A DNA stretch of 64,000 bases from an uncultured Prevotellaceae bacterium (GCA_900315455.1 OMZE01000002.1:62001-126000), one strand, 5' to 3'; counted from the stretch's first letter, positions 8,679 through 18,184 are shown. Notes: generated from the letters alone by a model not told the origin. Translations and numbers: made by a program.

Positions 8679-10415
8679 TTACAGGTTTTCCAGAAATTTG
8701 TTCAGATACTCTGCCGCAAAGGTGCGGTCGCAGGCTGCACGCTTCTCATCCGGCATGTCTCTAAGCAGGGTAATAAGCGCATCAGTAGTGATGCGGTCGT
8801 CTTTTGTGAAAATCTTGATGTAACTTGGTGTGCAGCCATAGAGTGACGACAGGTAATAGTCGAGGCTATACCCCCATGGCGATGTCTTCTGCAACCCGGC
8901 GATATACTCATTAATCAGTTCATATATGCCGACAGTGTTGAAATCGCCACCTTTTGCTATGAGTATAGGCATGATGAGTTCCGTACACAAGTTGCCTGCT
9001 CCTTTACCCATACCCATGATACTGGAGTCGATCATCAGTTCGTGACGGGCGGGGAAGTTGACCCATGTCAGCGCATTCGAGAAAGCCATCTGACGGTTGT
9101 TGTGGGCATGGAAACCGATGCGCATCGTGTCGGAGACGTACAAGTCGGCTATTTCCATCTTGTGCTGCAACATCATGTTGTCCATCTGTCCGAAACTGTC
9201 AACTACATAGAAGGCCTTGGCTTCTGCCAAGTGCTCGTTGCAATAGCCTATCATCTCGCGGAGTTCCTCATCGGTATACCGAATGGTCACCATAGGCTGA
9301 ATATAGAGTTCATAGCCTTTGTCGATGATGGTGCGGGCGCATTTCAGCGCAGCGTCCTTGTTTTCCTTGTGGAAAGCATACCGGATGCCGTCGATACCCG
9401 TCTCTATTGCCGGAGAGAGTTTCTCCAGGTCGAAAGTGCCATAGTCGATCATCGCCAGGTACTTCACGCCAGGTTTCTTGCCACTCTTGAGGATGTTGTT
9501 GGCGGCATGCTCATTGTCGAAGCAAGTGCGGCCCGAAGGACTGCCCTTCTTTTGGTCGATATACCCCAACTCGATATACTCTGCTCCCGACTCTTCCAAC
9601 ACCTTCTTGATGCGCTGGATGTGGTCATCCCCGAAGTCGAAATTGATGACGATGCCACCGTCGCGCAACGTGCAGTCAAGCAGATGGGCAACTCCCGGCT
9701 TGCGGCTGGAGCGGACTATGCTGTCGGCTACATCAAGGTCCATGTCGGTGGTAATCTTGAAGTTTTGGGTATGTCCTTTTACCTTTTTGATTTTATACCC
9801 ACATTTAAGCATAAGTTGGGTAGTGCCGGTAACGCCTTTCTTGTCGGTTTCGCTACATTGACTGAGCGTGTCGTGCAACAACTTCAGGTTAAAACCAGAT
9901 GGCGTCTGGCCGTTGTATAGTCCGTTTCTGTCAAGAGTTCCACTGATATAATCCTCGTCATCATAAGCCGTGTGGATAGTGTCGTTGACAGGTGTCACGG
10001 TAAGTGCCAGACGGTCGGACAACGTGGCATCGATAGTGTCGTTGATTATCTGTTGGGTGACGAACGGACGTACAGAGTCATGGCAGATCAATATGTCATC
10101 AGCATTGAGACCTGTCTTGTCGATGATGTCGTTCATGATATTGGTGAAGGAGTCAAGCCTTTCTTTTCCTCCTGGCACTATCCTCACTCTCGAGAGTTGT
10201 TCTTTTGAGAAACTTGCCTTGAGCAAGTTTTCACAATAAACCAACCAATCGTTGTGGACTGCGATATAAATTTTGTCTATCCTATCGTTATCAAGGAATG
10301 TTCTTGTGGTGGTAATGATGATGGGCACGCCACCAATCTGAATGAATTGCTTGGGCAACGAATGTCTTTCGATTCGCTTGCCAATACCACCGGCTAAAAT
10401 TGCTCCGTAGATCAT
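8679..10415 (-). CDS. IspD-like cytidylyltransferase fused to DRE-TIM (HMGL-like) aldolase
   Basis: 578 residues. Residues 1 to about 235 form an IspD/TarI-type nucleotidyltransferase: AGGIGKR at 8-14, PKQF near 21, HDSVRPFV near 112 and NFKITTDMDLDVA near 218. Residues from about 243 form a DRE-TIM metallolyase/aldolase barrel: LLDCTLRDGG at 245-254, and GFHAHNNRQ from 434 supplying the metal-binding HAH. The relatives act as 4-hydroxy-2-oxoacid aldolases or HMG-CoA lyase-type enzymes. The fusion and the following 2-hydroxyacid dehydrogenase suggest that a hydroxyacid phosphate is built and then activated with CTP. That pathway is inference; the two domains are clear. Confidence 0.9.
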   Translation of the reverse strand: MIYGAILAGGIGKRIERHSLPKQFIQIGGVPIIITTTRTFLDNDRIDKIYIAVHNDWLVYCENLLKASFSKEQLSRVRIVPGGKERLDSFTNIMNDIIDKTGLNADDILICHDSVRPFVTQQIINDTIDATLSDRLALTVTPVNDTIHTAYDDEDYISGTLDRNGLYNGQTPSGFNLKLLHDTLSQCSETDKKGVTGTTQLMLKCGYKIKKVKGHTQNFKITTDMDLDVADSIVRSSRKPGVAHLLDCTLRDGGIVINFDFGDDHIQRIKKVLEESGAEYIELGYIDQKKGSPSGRTCFDNEHAANNILKSGKKPGVKYLAMIDYGTFDLEKLSPAIETGIDGIRYAFHKENKDAALKCARTIIDKGYELYIQPMVTIRYTDEELREMIGYCNEHLAEAKAFYVVDSFGQMDNMMLQHKMEIADLYVSDTMRIGFHAHNNRQMAFSNALTWVNFPARHELMIDSSIMGMGKGAGNLCTELIMPILIAKGGDFNTVGIYELINEYIAGLQKTSPWGYSLDYYLSSLYGCTPSYIKIFTKDDRITTDALITLLRDMPDEKRAACDRTFAAEYLNKFLENL

Positions 10416-10476
10416 TTTTGTGTTATTTAAGTTTTGGTTATTACAATTGAAAATGTGACATTGTCTGCCACGCAGG

Positions 10477-11754
10477 CTATGCCCGCCCCATCAGTTTCAG
10501 AAGAAGGGCCTTGCCTACAGAAATGTCAGTAGATGCGATTCTCTTGAATTGCTCTGTTTTCGAGAGCGACTTGAAGCAATGAAGAATGGGCGCGGATTGC
10601 ATCGCAATTTTCTTCTCCATCACCGACTCACCCATAGCATAGCCTTTCTTCTCCTTGAAAATATGGTCGAGGCCATTCTTCTCCAAGAAGTCAAGATAAT
10701 GGGTGAAGTTGTCGGTATGATGCTTCTCAAAAGACTTGAAATCAAGTTTGTCCAAATAGTCGTATATGCTCTTCGTGCCATCCAGTTGCCGGTGAGGCAA
10801 ACTGGTGACATGATGGAAGTCTATCAACTCTTTAGTGCGGGCATCAAAGGATATGAACACATGAGGCGTGCCTGCCAGGATGGCAGCCGCACTACCATGG
10901 AACCGATTGCCTAAGAAAAGGTCTTTGTCTTTCATAAACGCCAGCCACTCTGGGACATTGAAGAAATAGCGGATTCTGTCTTCACGGTTAAGGCGGCTGA
11001 ACGTCTCTTCATCAAAAACATGTTCCACCGTCTTGCGACCGATGAACGTATGGTTGCCCACAAACATATCGCGCATTTCGTAATACTTCTGCTGGACCAA
11101 CCAGTAGTCCTTGGTTTTACGGGCTGAGTTGATAATAAAATCACTGACCTCGCGTGGGGCCAATGTATTGGTATTAATAACAAGATTCTCTATCTTGCCG
11201 GGGATTCTGGTCGAGACGGCAGTGCCATACGTATACAACGACGGACAGCCTATCGGGGTGAAATCCCTATCTTCTTTAAACCCCAATTTCTCAAGGTACT
11301 TCCCTGTATTCCGTCCTCTTAATCCTATCAAGGATGAGTGATTGAGCACCTCTTTGACAAAATTGTAGGCATTGGCATCGAACGGACGGTCGATTGTGGG
11401 GGCTTCATCGATTTTAGCGCGCAACCCGATGCCGATGACGACAACAGGGATTTTCAACAGTTTAATCAACTTCGTGTATTCAACGAGCATAGGAACGAAA
11501 TCGTCGCGGAACGCATCTGCCATAGGCAGGATGAAGGCATCGTAACGCTCATTGATTTCCGATGCGTCTTTTTCCGACCACTTGTGCTTGTAGGTGGATT
11601 CTATGATGGTGTCATCTGTGGTCAGGGCATTCATCACGCCGTATGCAAACATCAGATTGCCTGAATTCAAACCTGCATGGGCAGTCAGAATAAAATCCTT
11701 CGCCTCATACTGTCTGTAAGGGTCAAAACTCGCCCTGATAAGGAATCTTTTCAT
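10477..11754 (-). CDS. Polysaccharide pyruvyl transferase family protein (WcaK/CsaB-like)
   Basis: 425 residues from the ATG at 11754 (a TTG two codons upstream is less likely). Features of the family are the N-terminal AGLNSGNLMFAYGV glycine-rich segment, VVIGIGLRA, LIGLRGRNTGKYLEKLGF near residue 150, and a late FLGNRFHGSAAAILAGTPHVFISFD block containing the conserved RxHG. Members transfer pyruvate from phosphoenolpyruvate to a sugar hydroxyl as a ketal, usually adding negative charge. It lies between a LicD gene and the IspD-aldolase fusion. About 60 bases separate it from the fusion gene. Confidence 0.85.
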   Translation of the reverse strand: MKRFLIRASFDPYRQYEAKDFILTAHAGLNSGNLMFAYGVMNALTTDDTIIESTYKHKWSEKDASEINERYDAFILPMADAFRDDFVPMLVEYTKLIKLLKIPVVVIGIGLRAKIDEAPTIDRPFDANAYNFVKEVLNHSSLIGLRGRNTGKYLEKLGFKEDRDFTPIGCPSLYTYGTAVSTRIPGKIENLVINTNTLAPREVSDFIINSARKTKDYWLVQQKYYEMRDMFVGNHTFIGRKTVEHVFDEETFSRLNREDRIRYFFNVPEWLAFMKDKDLFLGNRFHGSAAAILAGTPHVFISFDARTKELIDFHHVTSLPHRQLDGTKSIYDYLDKLDFKSFEKHHTDNFTHYLDFLEKNGLDHIFKEKKGYAMGESVMEKKIAMQSAPILHCFKSLSKTEQFKRIASTDISVGKALLLKLMGRA

Positions 11755-11793
11755 CGTCAATATAAGAAAGAGAGATTGGTATGGATGGACAGT

Positions 11794-12690
11794 CTATAGA
11801 GGCAAATCAAAGTCGACATCCCTTTTTCCCTCAAGATAGTCGGTGTAAGGATGCTCGGGGTCGTAGAATACTACACCATGCATCGTAGGCGCCTGTGGCT
11901 TGGGTGTACGCCAGTCGCCATAGGCCTGATTGAGGATTTCCTCATATCTCTTGGGTATCTTGTATACCCGGTCCTCGAACTTGTGGTCGATAAGTTCGTC
12001 ATAAAGCACCCGTTCCCTTCTTGACTTCTTGTATCGGTAATTGGTGGTAATCTCTCCTATATACTTTGTTTTCTTACCGGAATACTTCTTTAAAAGTCTG
12101 TCATCCAGAGCAGCCATTTTCTCCGGGGTTGTAAAACAAAATAGGATTTTACCCAAAAGCAGTGCAATCCGGTTCTTCAATGTCGGATTATCAATGCCTT
12201 TAAAATAGACATAACGTTTGAAAATCTTTCCCACGAGGCTGAGACTGACATAATGGTACACCCTAAGAAACACATTGTCGGGGATGTTGTCAAATGGCAC
12301 GATATCGACAAATATTCCTTGATTGAATGCTATACAGGAGAGCCAGTCTCTTTTGCGGATGGCTGTCGTGTCGCTCCTGCGGAGTTTTGAATGCACATAG
12401 TAATAATTCTTCTCGTTCTTTCCATTCTGCAGAAAAAACGGTTCAGAAAGTTCAGTGTTGCATGCCTGAACAAATCGTTCGTAATCAGGACGCAGCATAC
12501 CCACGTCGATATCGTCATCCCATGGAATAAAACCATCGTGACGTGCTGCCCCTATCATCGAACCACCGGCTAGGAAATACTTTATGCCATACTTCTCGCA
12601 GATTCTGACTATTTCGTCCATGATCTGTAATTCAACAGCCCATACGGCTTTACGCTTTTCTGAAACAGGGTATTGATTTGAAGGAGCCAT
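11794..12690 (-). CDS. LicD-family phosphotransferase (copy 1)
   Basis: 298 residues. The LicD signature is complete: FLAGGSMIGAARHDGFIPWD followed by DDIDVG, with the Asp cluster of WDDDID at 57-62. LicD/fukutin-family proteins transfer phosphocholine or alditol phosphate from a CDP donor to a sugar. No signal peptide or membrane segment, so it acts in the cytoplasm. Downstream in the transcript of an IspD + extended-SDR pair (with an acyltransferase-3 gene between), which probably supplies its CDP donor. It shares the motif but little else with the second LicD at 15577-16338. Confidence 0.9.
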   Translation of the reverse strand: MAPSNQYPVSEKRKAVWAVELQIMDEIVRICEKYGIKYFLAGGSMIGAARHDGFIPWDDDIDVGMLRPDYERFVQACNTELSEPFFLQNGKNEKNYYYVHSKLRRSDTTAIRKRDWLSCIAFNQGIFVDIVPFDNIPDNVFLRVYHYVSLSLVGKIFKRYVYFKGIDNPTLKNRIALLLGKILFCFTTPEKMAALDDRLLKKYSGKKTKYIGEITTNYRYKKSRRERVLYDELIDHKFEDRVYKIPKRYEEILNQAYGDWRTPKPQAPTMHGVVFYDPEHPYTDYLEGKRDVDFDLPL

Positions 12691-12765
12691 TATAATAAAT
12701 AAACTGTATTAACGATAAAAGTGGATTCAAATGATGATACTACAATCGAAAAAACGGCTATCACA

Positions 12766-13758
12766 TTATTTCCAAGAGGATGGAATGAGTTTGTTTACTA
12801 TGTCATGAACTGGCTTGCATAACAAAAGCGCCAAGATAATTCCTGTCGACATGGAGATGGATTTGTGAACATGAAAAGCCGATATCAACGTAAAATTGAT
12901 AAATAGATGCAGAATGTATAACTCCAAGGAGTATTTGCCCAAGAAACGACATATCGCCTTCAATGGCTTTTTGATTCTGCTGCTCATAAAATCAACAGTG
13001 ATAATAGCAAGCGGAATGCCTACCAGCGTCCTTCCAAAACCCAGATAATCGTAATCTATTTTGAACATGAAGACGGCCAAGATGGCACTAAACAGGAAGA
13101 ACGGAATGAGTGCCAAATATGAAACACTGAAATTCTTCTGGGCCAAATAGCCACAATAGATTCCCAATGGGAATATCAATATCTTGCAAAATCCGATTTT
13201 TTCCATCTCCCAATATTCTGGTGTAAAATGCTGAATGAGCAACAGGATTACAAAAACAATAGCCGTTATCAAAAGCATCCTGTACAGTGGGTTACATTTC
13301 TTGCCATCAAACAAGAAATGATAAATGGGTGGAAATATGAGATATAAGAACAGCGAAATGGGGATGTACCACATGCTGTAGTAGTTGCCTTTATACCAAT
13401 AGGCAATTGTGGTAAGATGGCCAAATAAATCGCTGACAGAACGGGTCTTGTAAAAAACCAGCAAGAAAAAAATCAACGATATATACAAATAAGGAAGGTA
13501 TACTCTGACAAACCTTTTTTTATAGAATGGCAAGACATCCGACTTTTTTCTAAATGAATAGTAAAGACCAAAACCCGACAAGAAGATAAAACCATAGGTG
13601 TGAATAAGTCTCACTGTATGTTCCAGGACAAATGGCTGTATCGTCTTGTTCATCAAATGCCCCAACATTACACCTAATATGGCAAGTCCCATCAATTCGG
13701 CGCGATACTTGCTGATAGAAACAAATTCAAATCTACGTTTTAAAAATTGAGATATCAT
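12766..13758 (-). CDS. Acyltransferase-3 membrane protein
   Basis: 330 residues, about ten membrane segments. The first helix carries the conserved His (GLAILGVMLGHLMNK) and the second block IFLSGFGLYYSFRKKSDVLPFYKKRFVRV matches the family. Predicted O-acyltransferase for a polysaccharide unit. It sits between LicD copy 1 and the extended SDR of cassette A. It is A+T-richer than the plus-strand genes beyond 27.7 kb. Confidence 0.87.
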   Translation of the reverse strand: MISQFLKRRFEFVSISKYRAELMGLAILGVMLGHLMNKTIQPFVLEHTVRLIHTYGFIFLSGFGLYYSFRKKSDVLPFYKKRFVRVYLPYLYISLIFFLLVFYKTRSVSDLFGHLTTIAYWYKGNYYSMWYIPISLFLYLIFPPIYHFLFDGKKCNPLYRMLLITAIVFVILLLIQHFTPEYWEMEKIGFCKILIFPLGIYCGYLAQKNFSVSYLALIPFFLFSAILAVFMFKIDYDYLGFGRTLVGIPLAIITVDFMSSRIKKPLKAICRFLGKYSLELYILHLFINFTLISAFHVHKSISMSTGIILALLLCKPVHDIVNKLIPSSWK

Positions 13759-13773
13759 ATAAAAAGAATTTTA

Positions 13774-14796
13774 TTATTGCATACTCCGATAATACTCCAG
13801 CAAGCGCTTGAACATTTCTGTCAAACCATATTGTGGTCTCCACCCTAACTGATAAATCTGGTCGGTATTGAGTTTCAATTTTGTCACCGAAGCATAGTTG
13901 TTGTTCTCTTTAATATCGAAGCGTAATTCAACATTCGGATTAAATTCTTTGATGAGATGGCAGGCTAAATCTCGAATGGAAATATATGTATCGGGATTGG
14001 CAACGTTATATGACATCCCGTTCTTGCCTGTCAACATGATGTATAATATAGCAGATACGGTGTCAGTAATATAACAATACTGTTTGGCAGATGTGCCATC
14101 CGTATGTAAAACGATATCACACGAATTCATGATGCTTTTGGTAAACTGAGCAAAAACCCGATTGTCGGTTAAAGAAACCCCGGCACCAAAAGTCTGTGTA
14201 AGTCGAGCGCATTTTACCGGCACCCCGTATTCGCTGAAATAGGCCTTACATAGGAATTCTGCGGCTCTCTTACCGATAGGATAAGAGTTTCGCGGATTGT
14301 CAACGTCGGCATATCCTTGATAACTCTCGTCAATCTCTACTTCATCGAGAATCTGTCCGTAATATTCTACAGAAGAGATGAAAACCATTGAAGAAACACG
14401 ATTCCGACATGAATAATCCAGCAACGACTTTGTGGTATCATATATGAAATCGAAGGTCTCTACCGGATGTTGTTTCATGAACAAACCATCTGTTGGACTG
14501 GCACAGTGTATGATATAATCGACGGGGGTATCAAGAGAACGGAGCCAGACCGCCAAGTCACATTCAATGACAGTGATTTGATTGAGGATGTCCCCAAACA
14601 ATTGGTTGGCCTTGACGAGATTCCTTGCAGGGCACAAAATCTTTGCGCCACAATTCAGTCCGTTGATACAACGGACCAGCGTTTGCCCTACCAATCCGGT
14701 TGCACCCGTTATGAGTACACTTTTATTCGCCAACTTTTCAGAAAGCGGGAAATCGTTGGCAAATCTCTCTATATCTTGCTGCTGAATGATATTCAT
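13774..14796 (-). CDS. NAD-dependent epimerase/dehydratase-type extended SDR (cassette A)
   Basis: 340 residues from ATG 14796; a longer frame begins at 14946 but overlaps the upstream gene by about 145 bases and adds no conserved sequence. Rossmann motif TGATGLVG at 30-37, SSVEYYG, and the catalytic Tyr-x3-Lys of YPIGKRAAE. It starts 5 bases after the IspD-like gene and so is coupled to it. The nearest fold relatives decarboxylate or epimerise nucleotide sugars, but next to a CTP transferase and LicD genes it may act on a CDP-linked or phosphorylated sugar, perhaps as the reductase of a CDP-alditol pathway. Confidence 0.85.
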   Translation of the reverse strand: MNIIQQQDIERFANDFPLSEKLANKSVLITGATGLVGQTLVRCINGLNCGAKILCPARNLVKANQLFGDILNQITVIECDLAVWLRSLDTPVDYIIHCASPTDGLFMKQHPVETFDFIYDTTKSLLDYSCRNRVSSMVFISSVEYYGQILDEVEIDESYQGYADVDNPRNSYPIGKRAAEFLCKAYFSEYGVPVKCARLTQTFGAGVSLTDNRVFAQFTKSIMNSCDIVLHTDGTSAKQYCYITDTVSAILYIMLTGKNGMSYNVANPDTYISIRDLACHLIKEFNPNVELRFDIKENNNYASVTKLKLNTDQIYQLGWRPQYGLTEMFKRLLEYYRSMQ

Positions 14797-14801
14797 CACT
14801 G

Positions 14802-15530
14802 TCAATATCCAAAGATTTGTTGATTCTCGCGCACTTTCACCATGGCCCTGAAGATAAAGAAGTCGGACGGTGTGGTGATTTTGATATTCTCCATAGGTCC
14901 TTCGGTGGTCGACAAATGATGACCATAATAGTTCATCATCGAGCATGAATCAATAAACTCTTTATTGTTCTCACTTATGGCTTTCCTGTGGGCGGTGATA
15001 ATATCTTTCAGATAGAATGACTGAGGAGCCCTTGCCATTCTGGTTCTCGACCTTGTCGGTATTTCCAATGAATCGTCGTCATTGACAACAATCACAGTCT
15101 CTGTTGCAGGAACAATGGTGATACAATTTCCTTTTTCCTTGACGGTCTTGATATTGCTCGTAATCGTGTCTTCCGTAATAAGAGGCCGCACTCCATCGTG
15201 AATAAGAACTATGCAATCTTCTTCATCCTGAGCCTTGGCATATCTCTCTGCGGCACACAAGCCCTTGTAAATGGATTCTTGTCCACTCTTACCACCGGGT
15301 ACAATGTCAACGACTTTGTTGATTTCAAATTTTCTCAGCATCTTCTTCAGATACTCAATCCAGGACTCCAAGCAAACCACAACTATACCGTCGATATCCG
15401 GATGGTTGTCGAATATTTCAATAGTATATATAATAATAGGTTTGCCATCCAAATCGAGAAATTGTTTCGGCTTGGACTTGGTTTGCATCCTATTTCCACT
15501 TCCACCGGCAAAAATGACTCCTAAATTCAT
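14802..15530 (-). CDS. IspD/TarI-like cytidylyltransferase (cassette A)
   Basis: 242 residues, normal for IspD/TarI. Motifs: FAGGSGNRM at 7-15, KPKQFLDLDGKPIII near 20-34, LIHDGVRPLI near 113, and NIKITTPSDFFIF near 220. Known relatives make CDP-methylerythritol (IspD) or CDP-ribitol (TarI, human ISPD). Because it is paired with an extended SDR and followed by a LicD gene, a polysaccharide role is far more likely than isoprenoid synthesis. It diverges strongly from its paralogue at 17436-18155. Confidence 0.88.
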   Translation of the reverse strand: MNLGVIFAGGSGNRMQTKSKPKQFLDLDGKPIIIYTIEIFDNHPDIDGIVVVCLESWIEYLKKMLRKFEINKVVDIVPGGKSGQESIYKGLCAAERYAKAQDEEDCIVLIHDGVRPLITEDTITSNIKTVKEKGNCITIVPATETVIVVNDDDSLEIPTRSRTRMARAPQSFYLKDIITAHRKAISENNKEFIDSCSMMNYYGHHLSTTEGPMENIKITTPSDFFIFRAMVKVRENQQIFGY

Positions 15531-15576
15531 AAATAATTAAATTGGTAATGATTACTGAAAAAACAAGACATGGACA

Positions 15577-16338
15577 CTATTGCATTCCATGGGTGGGAAT
15601 ACGGTTGTGCTCTTGAGGCGGCGACATATAATCGCCGTAAATGAGAGTCAGATACTTATCATATCCGTTCATAACGGAAACTTCAATATTCTCGAACTTC
15701 TTTCTCGTTGTCCCTGTAAAGATATCAGCCGGGTACTTGATACTCAATCCTGTGAAACTGTCGTTGCAAAGTGATTTAAATGGTGTTGCATGACTATTTC
15801 CCCAAGAAGATACACGATGATATAAAGCCGTCAAAAGACGGTCGGGTACTATTCTTCCCAATAAGTAGGTGGACAAGGACAGGATCTTATACAATACTGG
15901 ATAATTCTTATATTGTGGATGCGACTTCATCATCCCTTGCAAGAATTTAAGCAGAAATACCTTGATGCGAGACGATATTTTACCTTCTGGACAATTATCT
16001 ATAATAAACACGTCAAGCGTAGGAAGATGCCCATCTACAACTACACTGTCTTTCAAACGAATACGGTCAATCCACAGGACAACATCCTCATCTTTCTCAA
16101 TCAACAAATGAGTTGACGGGAGGTGCTTGACGAGTTTCATATAATTATCCCTGTTGACGATGATATCCAAATCATCATCCCAAGGGATAAAACCTTGATG
16201 CCTGATAGCCCCAAGTAAAGTTCCACTCGATACGGTGTACTGAATATTATTCGCTTGGCAAAACGAATCAAATTGTTGCAACAGTTTCAACAATTCTTTT
16301 TGAATGGCCAAAGTTCCATATTGGTTAGAAGAATCCAT
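15577..16338 (-). CDS. LicD-family phosphotransferase (copy 2)
   Basis: 253 residues from ATG 16338; the open frame continues upstream to 16449, but that would overlap the preceding SDR gene by 85 bases. Signature TVSSGTLLGAIRHQGFIPWD then DDLDI, with WDDDLD at 53-58. It follows the IspD + SDR pair of cassette B directly, giving IspD-SDR-LicD in transcription order. Expected to transfer a phosphorylated group from a CDP donor to a sugar. Shorter than copy 1, mainly in the C-terminal half. Confidence 0.9.
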   Translation of the reverse strand: MDSSNQYGTLAIQKELLKLLQQFDSFCQANNIQYTVSSGTLLGAIRHQGFIPWDDDLDIIVNRDNYMKLVKHLPSTHLLIEKDEDVVLWIDRIRLKDSVVVDGHLPTLDVFIIDNCPEGKISSRIKVFLLKFLQGMMKSHPQYKNYPVLYKILSLSTYLLGRIVPDRLLTALYHRVSSWGNSHATPFKSLCNDSFTGLSIKYPADIFTGTTRKKFENIEVSVMNGYDKYLTLIYGDYMSPPQEHNRIPTHGMQ

Positions 16339-16364
16339 ATTACAAATTGTGTTGGTACGAGAAT

Positions 16365-17417
16365 TCAGCAATTGTTGTTTCTGAAACGACGGGCTTCGTC
16401 GATGGTTGCCTGCATTTTTTCTTCCATGTTCCACGGAAGGATACGCCATCCCAAGTCACGAAGTTTGCTGGTGGAGAAAGTTGATTTTGTGACAACATTA
16501 TAGCCAGCCTTCTCTTGCTGGTCGGGGACTTCCATCACAAGACGACAGCCTCCAAGGGTGGCTGTCATCTCGCCCAACTGCCGGATAGTGATGTTCGACG
16601 TCTCATCAGCAATATTATAGGCCTGACCTTTCTCTCCCTGAAGAAGGATGTAAAGAAGTGCGGAAACGCAGTCAACCACATAACACCAACTCCGATACTG
16701 AAGACCGTTGCTTTTCATTACAATGTCGTTGCCGTCAATGACATTGTTGATAAATTGCGCATAGACCCTGTTGTCACTGGGCCTGAAATGTGGGCCATAG
16801 GTGTGGGAAGGTCGGGCTATAACAGTATCTATACCATATTCTGCTCCGTAGGCCACACACAATGTTTCGGCCGCTCTTTTACTTGAAGGATAGCATGAAC
16901 GTGGTTTGGTACAGTCGACATAGCCACTGTATTCTTCAGTGAAGACCCGTCCGTCGCCCTCACCGTAGACCTCACCGGATGATACATAAAGCATCCTTTT
17001 CAGGTGATGACGGATGCCATATTCGGCAAGATGCTCCACCCCCAAGATATTGGCTTTCATCACTTCCACGGGATTCGACACAAAATAGTTAGGACTGGCA
17101 TCACTTGCTGCATGTATGATATAGTGAAAGTCAATGTCTGACGAAAGGGGGGCCAGCAAATCATGGCGTAAGAAATGTAGCCTATTGTCATTGTCGAACC
17201 GGGAAAACAGTTTTCTCCAACTCTCTTCGTTCCTGCCTGATGCATAAACCTGACAATTGGCGTCTTTTCGGCTCAAGAGGACTTCGACCAGGCACGAGCC
17301 GATTAGACCGGTAGCCCCAGCGACGAGAATGTTACAGTTATCAAGTTGCTCCCAAGGAAGGTCTGCATGGGCTGCTATTCCAACGTGTTCAAGATATGTT
17401 GCCATAAGATGCCGCAT
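16365..17417 (-). CDS. NAD-dependent epimerase/dehydratase-type extended SDR (cassette B)
   Basis: 350 residues. GATGLIG at 34-40, VSSGEVYGEGDG, and YPSSKRAAE with the catalytic Tyr and Lys; the order and spacing match UDP-glucuronate decarboxylase/dTDP-glucose dehydratase relatives. Two ATGs (17417 and 17405) are possible starts. It lies 18 bases after IspD copy B and 26 bases before LicD copy 2. It is clearly a paralogue of the cassette A protein (shared YC-VxDxVSAxLYIML/Q and PSNITIRxLxxxL-like segments) but not a recent duplicate. Confidence 0.85.
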   Translation of the reverse strand: MRHLMATYLEHVGIAAHADLPWEQLDNCNILVAGATGLIGSCLVEVLLSRKDANCQVYASGRNEESWRKLFSRFDNDNRLHFLRHDLLAPLSSDIDFHYIIHAASDASPNYFVSNPVEVMKANILGVEHLAEYGIRHHLKRMLYVSSGEVYGEGDGRVFTEEYSGYVDCTKPRSCYPSSKRAAETLCVAYGAEYGIDTVIARPSHTYGPHFRPSDNRVYAQFINNVIDGNDIVMKSNGLQYRSWCYVVDCVSALLYILLQGEKGQAYNIADETSNITIRQLGEMTATLGGCRLVMEVPDQQEKAGYNVVTKSTFSTSKLRDLGWRILPWNMEEKMQATIDEARRFRNNNC

Positions 17418-17435
17418 GAAACCTTATTTCTGGGA

Positions 17436-18155
17436 TTACCTTTTCAGCCATTCTTCACCAGAAGTGTTCATTAAAGCCTTAACGATTTCCAGATCCTCGG
17501 TAGTGGTAATCTTGATATTCTTTTCAGACCCCGGCACCAGATGCATTTCTCTTCCACCCACTTCGGCAACGAGCGTACATGATGACACGCTGTCCTTGAT
17601 TCCCTTGGCCTTTGCCTCTTCGTGCACGTCGATGATGTTCTTCAACCTGAAGGTCTGGGGAGTCTGTGTCCTTATCAGTCGGTCGCGGGGAATGCTGGTG
17701 GAGGTAGCAAAACCATCATCGGTCTCCAAAATGGCTTCCCTACATTTGATTCCTGTGACTGCATATCCGTAGGCCTTACAAGTAGCAATATTCGACGAGA
17801 TGATTTCCTGAGACAACAGCGGGCGCACGGAGTCGTGGATAAGCACGATATCCTCGTCGCCATACCCGGCATCACGCAAACCATATATACCGTTATGGAT
17901 AGATTCCATACCGGTCTTTCCTCCCGGGAAAATATGTTTCAACTTATCGATGTTAAACTGGTTGGCATAAGCCTGCAAGACGGTTTCCCATCCTTTGAGA
18001 CAAACGACCGCTATGGCATCAATGTCAGGATGAATCTGGAAACATTTCATCGTATGCACAATGACCGGACTCCCGTTGATGTGCATAAACTGCTTGGGGA
18101 TATCCTGTCCCATCCTGTTGCCAGAACCGCCTGCTATAATAACCGCGACATTCAT
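17436..18155 (-). CDS. IspD/TarI-like cytidylyltransferase (cassette B)
   Basis: 239 residues. IAGGSGNRMGQDIPKQFMHI at the N-terminus, LIHDSVRPLLSQEII near 110, RTQTPQTFRL near 165 and NIKITTTEDLEIVKAL near the C-terminus. As for its paralogue, the family uses CTP to activate a polyol phosphate. Position before an extended SDR and LicD gene supports CDP-alditol or similar donor synthesis for the polysaccharide. The chromosomal housekeeping ispD is probably elsewhere. Confidence 0.88.
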   Translation of the reverse strand: MNVAVIIAGGSGNRMGQDIPKQFMHINGSPVIVHTMKCFQIHPDIDAIAVVCLKGWETVLQAYANQFNIDKLKHIFPGGKTGMESIHNGIYGLRDAGYGDEDIVLIHDSVRPLLSQEIISSNIATCKAYGYAVTGIKCREAILETDDGFATSTSIPRDRLIRTQTPQTFRLKNIIDVHEEAKAKGIKDSVSSCTLVAEVGGREMHLVPGSEKNIKITTTEDLEIVKALMNTSGEEWLKR

Positions 18156-18184
18156 GAACGTATAAAGGTGATTTTATGGTGAGA

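Noticed and set aside
14797..14946. N-terminal extension of the cassette A SDR by 50 codons
   Set aside because: It overlaps the IspD gene almost fully and adds no conserved sequence; the ATG at 14796 fits the Rossmann start.
14802..15530. Housekeeping ispD for isoprenoid synthesis
   Set aside because: There are three IspD-like domains in this locus, each tied to polysaccharide-type partners; none sits near ispF or other isoprenoid genes.
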